Made by a program: the position numbers and the translations under genes
The notes under the pieces: generated by a model
Told to the model about the DNA's origin: nothing
Seen by the model: only the letters and a program-made list of their open reading frames with translations
Databases searched by the model: none
Assembly: GCA_964535025.1 (NCBI GenBank)
Contig: CAZHRW010000100.1
Location: 1 to 13,647 of the forward strand
Source: JAAYZK01 sp964535025
GTDB taxonomy: Bacteria > Planctomycetota > Phycisphaerae > SM23-33 > FEN-1343
Length of the DNA stretch: 13,647 nt
Reading direction: 5' to 3'
Shown here: positions 6,920 through 13,647 of the stretch, one piece after another
Position numbering within the stretch: position 1 is the stretch's first letter
How the letters are laid out: the number at the start of each line of letters is the position of its first letter

Positions 6920-7882
6920 CTAAAACCACCACGCCTGGCCGGGCGCCTCCCGCAGGAGGATGCCCTGGAGGTAGGTGACGGCCTTCTCGAACCCTTCGTT
7001 CATGCTCATCAGCGAGTCTTCGTGTTCGATGCTGATCACGCCGTCGTAGTCGTAGGCGCGGAGCATGTGGAGGAAGGGTTTCCAGAACTCGTCGCCGTGG
7101 CCGTACCCGACGGTGCGGAACACCCACGCGCGGTCGGTCAGTTCGCCGTAGCTCTTGGTGTCGAGGTTGCCGGTCACCTGCGAGTTGGCCGGATCGATGT
7201 AGCAGTCCTTGGCGTGGACGTGGAAGATGCACCGGTGCTGGCCGAGGTACCGGGCGGCCTCGACGGGGTCGATGCCCTGCCAGAAGAAATGGCTGGGGTC
7301 GAGGTTGGCCCCGAGCTGGTCGCCGGCGGCCTGGCGGAGGCGGACGATATCGGCGGGGTTGTGGACGGTGACCCCGGGATGGGCCTCGAAGGCGATCTTG
7401 ACGCCCAGCTTCCGGGCCTCTTCGTTTTCCTGGGTCCAGAACGGGATGAGCACCTCGTCCCACTGGTAGCGGGAGGCCTCGAGGAACTCCGTCGGCCAGG
7501 GGCAGGTGACGAAGTTGGGCGTCTTGTCGCCCGGCGCGCCGCCGGGGCAGCCGGAGAAGCACACCACGACGGTCTGAAGCTCCGCCGCCAGGTGCATGGC
7601 GTTGCGCAGGACCTCGCGGTGGTCTTTGGCGATCGCCTCGTCGGGGTGGACGGGGTTGCCGTGGCAGGCGATCCCGTGCACCTCCAGGCCGCGATCGGCG
7701 ACCTTCTGCTTGAGCTCGGCCAGGCGGGCCTTGTCGGTGTGGACGCCGGCGAGGTTCCACGGATCGCCCGGATAGCCCCCGATGGGGATCTCGATGGCGT
7801 CCAGGCCGACCTTGCTGCAGTAGTCGAGGGCCTCGTCGAATTTCATCCCCGCCAGCATGGCGGCCATGACTCCCAGTTTCAT
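6920..7882 (-). CDS. Sugar phosphate isomerase/epimerase, xylose isomerase-like TIM barrel, 320 aa
   Basis: A cytoplasmic TIM-barrel enzyme of the AP-endonuclease 2/xylose isomerase-like superfamily, which isomerises or epimerises sugars, keto-sugars or inosose derivatives with a divalent metal. Likely metal ligands are Glu166 (FEAHPG), Asp195 (LDPSHF), His221 or His223 (FHVHAKD) and Glu286 (IEHED), at the usual strand ends. The N-terminus KLGVMAAML and the DAIEIPIGG segment are typical of the family's first strands. I chose the ATG at 7882 because AAGGAG lies 6 bases upstream and the barrel begins there; an in-frame start 42 bases earlier would add an unconserved basic stretch. It is probably the first gene of a unit with the downstream Gfo/Idh/MocA oxidoreductase. 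The exact substrate is unknown. Confidence 0.92.
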   Translation of the reverse strand: MKLGVMAAMLAGMKFDEALDYCSKVGLDAIEIPIGGYPGDPWNLAGVHTDKARLAELKQKVADRGLEVHGIACHGNPVHPDEAIAKDHREVLRNAMHLAAELQTVVVCFSGCPGGAPGDKTPNFVTCPWPTEFLEASRYQWDEVLIPFWTQENEEARKLGVKIAFEAHPGVTVHNPADIVRLRQAAGDQLGANLDPSHFFWQGIDPVEAARYLGQHRCIFHVHAKDCYIDPANSQVTGNLDTKSYGELTDRAWVFRTVGYGHGDEFWKPFLHMLRAYDYDGVISIEHEDSLMSMNEGFEKAVTYLQGILLREAPGQAWWF

Positions 7883-8188
7883 GCCGTTCTCCTTCTGCGG
7901 TGCCCGTCGGCGGGGCCGCGGCAATGTGCGGCGCCCAAGTCCGGGCGATCAAAGTAGATCCGGCGCCCCAGCCGCCGGCGCGGCCGGCGCGACGGGATTA
8001 TCTTGCCGCGCCGCCGCCGCCGACGCAAGCGGCGAGTCGGCGCCGCCGGGCCGCTTTTTCGCCGCGGGCGCCCGGCGGACAAACGCTACCTCAAATCCTC
8101 GAGATGTGGTACAATGGCAAGCCGGACAAACCGTTGCAAGGGACTCATCGGTAACCACCCGACGCCTGACTGGTCTGGAGGAGACGCA
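7883..8188. other. Divergent intergenic region, 306 bp
   Basis: It separates the minus-strand isomerase from the plus-strand lamin-tail gene and should contain both promoters. On the plus side a clear extended -10 is listed separately. On the minus side GATAAT at 8002-7997 resembles a -10 box, but no -35 lies at 16-18 bases (TTGCGT is 20 bases away). The middle (7965-8080) is GC-rich with CCG iterations. No ORF here is convincing. Confidence 0.5.
8107..8115 (+). promoter_or_regulatory. Extended -10 promoter of the CotH/lamin-tail gene
   Basis: TGG followed by TACAAT fits the extended -10 pattern; the hexamer at the -35 distance (TACCTC) is poor. The predicted leader is about 67 bases, ending in GGAGGAG 5 bases before the ATG. 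The surrounding GTGGTACAATGG closely matches GTGGTACACTGG at the dnaA promoter. Confidence 0.5.
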
Positions 8189-11100
8189 ATGACCCGCCGC
8201 CGTGCTCGTTCGTTCCCCGCCGCCTCGCCCGCCCTGGAGGCCCTCGAGGCCCGACTGATGCTCGACGGGGCCGGGTTGATCATCAACGAATTCCTGGCCT
8301 CCAACGCCGAGAACCACTTCGACGAGGATGGCGACTCGTCCGACTGGATCGAGCTGTACAACGATTCCGACGTCGCCGTCGACCTGGGCGGGTGGTACCT
8401 CACCGACGATCCGGACAACCCGGGCAAGTGGGCCTTCCCGTCGCGGACGCTCGGCCCGTATCAGTACCTGCTGGTCTACGCTTCCGACAAGGACCGCGCC
8501 GATCCCGACGGGCAACTGCACACGAACTTCAAGCTCGACGCCGACGGGGAGTATCTCGCCCTCGTCCAGTTCGACGAGGACGATCAGCTGTACACCGCCG
8601 TCCAGGAGTTCGCCCCGACCTTTCCGCCCCAGGTCCCCGACGTCTCGTACGGCCTGGGGCGGGTCGCCGTACCGACGGCGGTGGTCGACCCCGCGCTTGA
8701 GGCCGAGACCGACGTCATCGCCTGGGTGCCGGACACGGAGCTGTTCGACGAGACCTGGATGGACGTCGGCTTGCCCGTGAACTTCCCCGACTGGATGGAG
8801 GGCACGCTGGGCGTCGGCTACGACGAGGCCACCAGGTTCCGCCCGTACATCGGCCTGGACGTCGAGTGGCAGATGTTGGAGAAAAGCGAGTCGATCTACA
8901 TCCGCGTCCCCTTCACCGTCGAGGACGTCGGCGCCGTCCGCGCCCTGGCGCTGCGGATGCGGTACGACGACGGCTTCGTCGCCTACCTCAACGGCGTGGA
9001 GGTCGCCTCGGCCAACGCCCCCGACGAGCCCGACTGGGAAAGCGGGGCCACCGCCAGCCATCCCGACTCCCAGGCCGTCCAGTTCGAAACCTTCGACATC
9101 AGCGACCACGTCGGCGCGCTGGAGACGGGCGACAACCTCCTGGCGATCCACGGCCTCAACTACGGCGACACGAGCCCCGACATGCTCATCGCGCCCGAGC
9201 TGGTCGCGTGGGTCGAGCCGCCCGACCAGCCCGAGCTGGGGTGGCGCTACTTCCAAACGCCCACGCCGGGCGCGATGAACGGCGAGGGCTTCCTCGGCTA
9301 CGTCGACAGCCCCGACGCCTCCATCGCCCACGGCCTGTTCGACGAGCCGATCAGCGTCGCGCTCACCAGCGCCACGCCCGAGGCGATCATCCGCTACACG
9401 ACCGACTGCAGCGAACCGACGGAGACCCACGGGACGCTCTACACGCCCGGCACGCCGATCGCCATCGAGACCTCGACCATCCTGCGGACGATCGCCTACC
9501 TGCCCGACGGCAGCGGCTGGCGGCCGTCGGCGACGACGACCTATACGTACATCCTCCTCGACGACGTGCTCGCCCAGTCCGACGACCAGGCCGTCCGGGG
9601 CTTCCCCGCCCAGTGGATCGCGGGCTTCGATCACTACACGCACGGCGACCGGCAGGTCCGCGACGCCGACTACGCGATCGATCCGGACGTCGCCCTGGAT
9701 GTCGGCGACCTGCTGACGATCCCGTCGGTGTCGCTGGTGATGAACCAGGACGACCTGTGGGACCCGTTCACGGGGATCTATCCCAACTCGATCCAGCGCG
9801 CCAGCAGCAATCCCCAGTGGGAGAAGCCCGCGTCGCTGGAGCTGATCCACCCGTACGGCACCGACGACGGGTTCACCATCAACGCCGGCGCCCGGATCAA
9901 CGGCGAGCTGAGCCGCTGGGCCGCCGCCAACGACAAGCAGAGCTTCCGGATCGTCTTCCAGGGCGACTACGGGCCGACCAAGCTGAGGACCGACGAGCTG
10001 TTCGGCGGCGGCGCCGCCGACGCCTACGACACGCTCATCCTCCGGGCGATGTGGGGCGAGTCGTTCCTGCGGGATGAGACGCTCGGCACCGAAGAGCACC
10101 CCTTCCTCGCCGGCGACCCGACCGGCGCCCAGTATCTCCGCGACCTGTACGCCCACGAGACCTACGCCGCCACCGGCAACCTCGACCCCCGCGGCCAGTT
10201 CGTCCACCTGTACCTCAACGGCCTGTACTGGGGGCTCTACCAGGTCACCGAACGGCCCGATAACTCCTTCAACGCCGCCTACCAGGGCGGCAGCCCCGAC
10301 GACTACGACATCATCAAGGGCCACGTCAGCTACACCGGCGTCAACGGCGAACTGCAGGACGGCGAGCGGGCGGCGTGGAACACGCTGTTCAGTTATTTCG
10401 ACACCGACGGCAGCGGCAATAACCTCTACGGCGAGCCGACGGTCATCACCGATACCGCACTGGGCGAGATCGCCGAGTACCTCGACCTCGAAGCCTTCGC
10501 CGACTACATGATCACCCTGTGGGTCATCGGCCGCTACGACTTCCCCAGCAAGAACTGGTATGCCGCCGGCCGGCGGAGCGAGACGGGCGGGCCGCCGGAG
10601 ATCCCCTTCCGCTTCTACACGTGGGACTCCGAGGCGTCGCTTGGCCAAAGCGGTGCCGCCGGGCCCCTGGACCGGTGGCACGGCACGGACGCCGACAACG
10701 ACACCGGCCCGGTCCGCATCTACCGGCGGCTGATCACCAACGCGGCCTTCCGCCGTCTGTGGATGGACCGCGTGCAGGCGCTGATGTTCGACGGCGGGCC
10801 GCTCAGCACCGAGGCCAACCTCGAACGCTACGAGAACCTCGCCCACGACATCGACAAGGCCATCGTCGGCGAGTCGGCCCGCTGGGGCGATTGGCCCACC
10901 GAGTACACCCAGGAGCCGCTCACCTACGGCGAGGACTGGATCGTCGAACGCGACCGCGTCGGCGAGGCGTTCCTCGCCCAGCGCAACCAGATCGTCCTCG
11001 ACCAGATGCTTTCGGTGGACATGTGGACCGAGGTGGCGGCCCCGCAGTTCGACCCCGACGGCGGCGGCTTCGACGCCGGCGCCGAGCTGACCATGACCGA

Positions 11101-13084
11101 CCCGGCCGCCGCGGGCGGGACCATCTGGTATACGACCGACGGCACCGACCCCCGCGGCGAGGCGTCGACGCCGACGCGGTACACCGGGCCGCTCGCCCTG
11201 ACCGGCCCCGTGGCCGTCACCGCCGCCATCGAACATGCCGGCCAGTGGAGCGCCCTGCGGGAGGCCCTCTTCCAGCCCCGCCAGCTCGGCCCGCTGGTGA
11301 TCACCGAGTTGAACTACAACCCGCCCAGCCTGCCCGGCGACGACGCCTACAACAACGACGATTTCGAGTTCGTCGAGCTGTATAACGACGGCAGCGCCAC
11401 GATCGACCTCGAATCGTACGCCTTCGTCGAGGGCATCAGCTTCGACTTCCCCGCCGGCGCCACGCTCGCCCCCGGCCAGTACGCCCTGATCGTCAGAAAC
11501 GCCGAGGCGTTCGCCCACCGCTACGGTGACACGACGGGCCTGACGATCCTCGGGGAGTACGACGGCGCGCTGAGCAACGGCGGCGAGCGGATCACGCTCA
11601 ACACCGCCGGGGAGCTGTACTGCAGCTTCACCTACGACGACGGGGGCGGCTGGCCCGGCCGCGCCGACGGCAAGGGCGCCACGCTGGAGACGCTCGGGCC
11701 CGGCGACCTCAGCGACGACGACACCTGGCGCTCCAGCGGCGAGTTCCTCGGCAGCCCCGGCACGGCCGGGGCGGGCGTGCTCGGCGACGTGGTCGTCACC
11801 GAGGTGGCCTCCCGCACCGTGCCGGCGCCCGCCGAGGTCGACCAGATCGAACTGCACAACACCACCGGCAGCGCCATCAATATCTCCGGGTGGTACCTGT
11901 CGGACACCTGGACCGACTACAGGAAGTTCCGCATCCCCGACGGGACCTCCATCCCCGCCGGCGGCTACGTCAGCTTCAGCGAGGACGAGTTCGGCTTCAA
12001 TCTCGACAGCGCCCTCGGCGACGATGTCTGGGTCATGGCCGCCGACACCGAGGGCGCGTTGACCCGCTTCGTCGATCACGTCGACTTCGGAGCGGGCCTC
12101 GACGGTCTTTCGCACGGCCGCTGGCCCGACGCCGCGGGGCGCCTGGTGCCCATGACCGAAAAGACGTTCGGGGCGGCCAACAGCGGCCCGCTGTTCGGTC
12201 CGGTGATCGTTCACGAGGTGATGTACGACACCACCGACACCGACCTGGAGTTCATCGAGCTGTACAACGCCGGCGCCGCCGACGCGGACCTGGGCGGCTG
12301 GCGGCTGGACAGCGCCGTCGAGTTCACCTTCGACGCCGGCACGGTCCTGCCCGCCGGGGCGTACCTGCTCGTGCTGCCGTTCGACCCGACGGCGTCGGGC
12401 AACGCGGCTCGCCTGGCGGCGTTCAACGCCGCCTACGACGTGACCGGGGAGGTCACCATGGTCGGCGGCTGGACCGGCCACCTCAACAACACCGGCGAAC
12501 GGATCGACCTGCTCTACCGTCGCCCGGACAGCGGCCCGCGGGTCTGGTCGTTCGTCCCGGGCGACGAGGCGACCTTCGACGACGACGATCCCTGGCCGCC
12601 CGAGGCGGCCGGCGGCGGCAGCGCGCTGGGGCGGATCGGCGCCGACGCCTGGGGCAACGACCCGGCGAGCTGGGAGGCGGTCGCCCCGTCCCCCGGCCTC
12701 GCCCAGGCCGCGCCGCCGATGCCCGGGGACGCCGACCTCGATGGGGACGTCGACCTCGACGACTTCATGGTCCTCAAGCAGAACTTCGGCACGCCCTCCG
12801 GGGCGACCTGGGCGCAGGCCGACTTCACCGGCGACGGGGCCGTGGACCTCGACGACTTCATGCTGCTCAAGCAGAACTTCGGATCGGTCGCCCCGACCGG
12901 CGCGACGGTGAACGTCCTGGCCGAGCTGCGCGTCGACGACGGGGACGAGGCGATGCCGCCGGCGCGCCGCGCCGATCGGGCCGTGCGCCGCCTGCGCCGC
13001 CGTGGGGCCCGGCGGGAGCGGCCCGGCGACGGCGGGCCGGCGGCCGTGCTGGATCTGATAGGCCTCGAGCGCCCGCTGGGATGA
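8189..13084 (+). CDS. CotH-kinase / lamin-tail / dockerin surface protein, 1631 aa
   Basis: A very large, acidic, probably exported protein. Order by residue: LEPR-XLL-like motif LEALEARLMLDG (16-27); lamin-tail domain (30-158); a beta-rich, probably jelly-roll segment (178-344); chitobiase C-terminal-like domain (371-455, IIRYTTDCSEPT); CotH kinase-like domain (511-937) with TERPDNSFN near 687, DYM with Asp772 and TWDSE with Asp813 in the conserved kinase positions; a second chitobiase-like domain (951-1028, IWYTTDGTDP); three further lamin-tail domains (1033-1151, 1198-1308, 1338-1445); and two dockerin-type calcium repeats (1511-1567, LDGDVDLDDF and TGDGAVDLDDF). A basic tail follows to 1631. 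No classical signal peptide is visible. CotH kinases phosphorylate protein serines in Bacillus spores; the substrate here is unknown. The ATG at 8189 is fixed by GGAGGAG and by the motif that follows. The role is probably cell-surface adhesion or matrix assembly. Confidence 0.93.
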   Translation: MTRRRARSFPAASPALEALEARLMLDGAGLIINEFLASNAENHFDEDGDSSDWIELYNDSDVAVDLGGWYLTDDPDNPGKWAFPSRTLGPYQYLLVYASDKDRADPDGQLHTNFKLDADGEYLALVQFDEDDQLYTAVQEFAPTFPPQVPDVSYGLGRVAVPTAVVDPALEAETDVIAWVPDTELFDETWMDVGLPVNFPDWMEGTLGVGYDEATRFRPYIGLDVEWQMLEKSESIYIRVPFTVEDVGAVRALALRMRYDDGFVAYLNGVEVASANAPDEPDWESGATASHPDSQAVQFETFDISDHVGALETGDNLLAIHGLNYGDTSPDMLIAPELVAWVEPPDQPELGWRYFQTPTPGAMNGEGFLGYVDSPDASIAHGLFDEPISVALTSATPEAIIRYTTDCSEPTETHGTLYTPGTPIAIETSTILRTIAYLPDGSGWRPSATTTYTYILLDDVLAQSDDQAVRGFPAQWIAGFDHYTHGDRQVRDADYAIDPDVALDVGDLLTIPSVSLVMNQDDLWDPFTGIYPNSIQRASSNPQWEKPASLELIHPYGTDDGFTINAGARINGELSRWAAANDKQSFRIVFQGDYGPTKLRTDELFGGGAADAYDTLILRAMWGESFLRDETLGTEEHPFLAGDPTGAQYLRDLYAHETYAATGNLDPRGQFVHLYLNGLYWGLYQVTERPDNSFNAAYQGGSPDDYDIIKGHVSYTGVNGELQDGERAAWNTLFSYFDTDGSGNNLYGEPTVITDTALGEIAEYLDLEAFADYMITLWVIGRYDFPSKNWYAAGRRSETGGPPEIPFRFYTWDSEASLGQSGAAGPLDRWHGTDADNDTGPVRIYRRLITNAAFRRLWMDRVQALMFDGGPLSTEANLERYENLAHDIDKAIVGESARWGDWPTEYTQEPLTYGEDWIVERDRVGEAFLAQRNQIVLDQMLSVDMWTEVAAPQFDPDGGGFDAGAELTMTDPAAAGGTIWYTTDGTDPRGEASTPTRYTGPLALTGPVAVTAAIEHAGQWSALREALFQPRQLGPLVITELNYNPPSLPGDDAYNNDDFEFVELYNDGSATIDLESYAFVEGISFDFPAGATLAPGQYALIVRNAEAFAHRYGDTTGLTILGEYDGALSNGGERITLNTAGELYCSFTYDDGGGWPGRADGKGATLETLGPGDLSDDDTWRSSGEFLGSPGTAGAGVLGDVVVTEVASRTVPAPAEVDQIELHNTTGSAINISGWYLSDTWTDYRKFRIPDGTSIPAGGYVSFSEDEFGFNLDSALGDDVWVMAADTEGALTRFVDHVDFGAGLDGLSHGRWPDAAGRLVPMTEKTFGAANSGPLFGPVIVHEVMYDTTDTDLEFIELYNAGAADADLGGWRLDSAVEFTFDAGTVLPAGAYLLVLPFDPTASGNAARLAAFNAAYDVTGEVTMVGGWTGHLNNTGERIDLLYRRPDSGPRVWSFVPGDEATFDDDDPWPPEAAGGGSALGRIGADAWGNDPASWEAVAPSPGLAQAAPPMPGDADLDGDVDLDDFMVLKQNFGTPSGATWAQADFTGDGAVDLDDFMLLKQNFGSVAPTGATVNVLAELRVDDGDEAMPPARRADRAVRRLRRRGARRERPGDGGPAAVLDLIGLERPLG

Positions 13085-13109
13085 CCCGCCGGAGGTCGGA
13101 CGGGATCTC

Positions 13110-13139
13110 TGGCCACGGTCCCGGTTAATAAGGTACAAT
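13110..13139 (+). promoter_or_regulatory. Possible promoter of the second lamin-tail gene
   Basis: TACAAT at 13134-13139 is preceded, across 18 bases, by TGGCCA (13110-13115), which matches the -35 consensus at four of six positions. The -10 shares the GGTACAAT context with the promoter at 8107-8115. It implies a leader of about 165 bases before the ATG at 13311. Confidence 0.4.
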
Positions 13140-13211
13140 ATGAATAACCGGTCATGCGGCCCCGTTTCGCCGGGGGTGGGCCGGTGGTGGCGGCACGCCC
13201 GGAGGGAGCGT

Positions 13212-13235
13212 TTGTAGGGCGGGCTGGCGCCCGCC
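13212..13235 (+). repeat. Hairpin repeat (TTGTAGGG ... GCCCGCC)
   Basis: GGCGGGC (13218-13224) and GCCCGCC (13229-13235) form a 7-bp stem around TGGC, preceded by TTGTAGGG as in the hairpin at 105-131. It lies in the leader region of the second lamin-tail gene. Confidence 0.45.
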
Positions 13236-13310
13236 GTGTGACGGCATTGGGGCGTGCCCGAAACGGTACTCGGGCCGGACGACCCGCGGGGGTGCGGAAG
13301 GAGTGGACGG

Positions 13311-13647
13311 ATGCAACGCGTGCCCACGTTGCGCGGCCTGGCGTCGCGGGTGATGCTGTGCGTGATCGGTGCGGTCGGCTTCGCGTCGGTCCCGGCGATC
13401 GGCCAGGAGACCGGACCGTACATCTCGGAGTTCATGGCCCTCAACGATTCGACCCGGGCCGACGAGGACGAGGACTACGCCGACTGGATCGAGATCCACA
13501 ACCCCAGCGCCGCCGCGGTCAACCTGGGCGGCTGGTACCTCACCGACGAGGCCGACAACCTCGATAAATGGCAGTTGCCCTCGGTGACGGTGCCCGCCGG
13601 CGGCTACCTGCTGGTATTCGCCTCCGGCAAGGACCGCGCCGTCGCCG
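13311..13647 (+). CDS. Secreted lamin-tail-domain protein, 3' end outside the window
   Basis: Only the first 112 residues are present. An N-terminal Sec signal peptide is visible: basic MQRVPTLRGLASR, a hydrophobic stretch VMLCVIGAVGFASVP and a likely cleavage after AIG near residue 31. A lamin-tail domain begins at once (YISEFMALN, then DWIEIHNPS and LGGWYLTDEADN). This domain closely resembles the first one of the preceding gene (shared DWIE, LGGWYLTD, YLLV-AS-KDRA), so the two are paralogous at least in this part. Unlike its neighbour it uses a classical signal peptide and lacks the LEPR-like motif. The ATG has AAGGAG 7 bases upstream. It may also be a CotH-type protein, but the rest lies outside. 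It is probably expressed from its own promoter in the 226-base gap. Confidence 0.88.
   Translation, partial: MQRVPTLRGLASRVMLCVIGAVGFASVPAIGQETGPYISEFMALNDSTRADEDEDYADWIEIHNPSAAAVNLGGWYLTDEADNLDKWQLPSVTVPAGGYLLVFASGKDRAVA

Noticed and set aside
8116..8170. Possible c-di-GMP-I riboswitch in the leader of the CotH/lamin-tail gene (GCAAGCC...AAACCGTTGCA...GGTAACC)
   Set aside because: Only a loose resemblance to the second half of the consensus. The first half and the conserved receptor region are missing, and the leader is too short for the full fold.
7949..13444. A minus-strand open frame of about 1831 codons opposite the CotH/lamin-tail gene
   Set aside because: This is again a GC-driven antisense shadow. 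The plus-strand frame has recognisable domains, a ribosome binding site and a promoter.

Overview
The window is very GC-rich with strong G/C bias at codon third positions. It looks like a piece of a Planctomycetota chromosome, probably from the Phycisphaerae or a relative. The basis is family-level: a very long lamin-tail/CotH-kinase/dockerin protein whose N-terminus carries a LEPR-XLL-like motif (LEALEARLMLDG), a neighbouring secreted lamin-tail protein, a Gfo/Idh/MocA oxidoreductase next to a sugar isomerase, and many short dispersed repeats between genes. No search was possible, so the assignment is by recognition.

Layout. Positions 1-1536 hold no confident gene. They contain one small possible ORF (205-435) with a good extended -10 and ribosome binding site, several families of short repeats (hairpins, 9-bp GGAGAATTC iterations, a diverged 144-bp tandem pair), palindromic GC blocks and a terminator-like KpnI palindrome. 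Positions 1537-7882 are six minus-strand genes, read from right to left: sugar-phosphate isomerase/epimerase, Gfo/Idh/MocA oxidoreductase, dnaA, a STAS-domain protein, a GspE/PilB-type ATPase and a SprT-like zinc protein. The transcription units appear to be isomerase plus oxidoreductase (carbohydrate metabolism), dnaA alone with a near-consensus promoter, STAS plus ATPase, and SprT with its own promoter and almost no leader. Two copies of a small terminal-inverted-repeat element (MITE-like) sit between isomerase and oxidoreductase and between dnaA and STAS, in opposite orientations. Positions 7883-8188 are a divergent intergenic region. From 8189 to the right edge the plus strand carries a 1631-residue multidomain surface or extracellular protein, then the start of a second lamin-tail protein with a classical signal peptide.

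No mobile genetic island, CRISPR array, tRNA or rRNA is visible, and I see no clearly new multi-gene system. The most interesting points are the isolated dnaA with a perfect palindrome at its predicted transcript start, the apparently leaderless SprT-like gene, the STAS/ATPase pairing, the inverted pair of MITE-like elements with 36 of 37 identical core bases, and the architecture of the CotH/lamin-tail protein.
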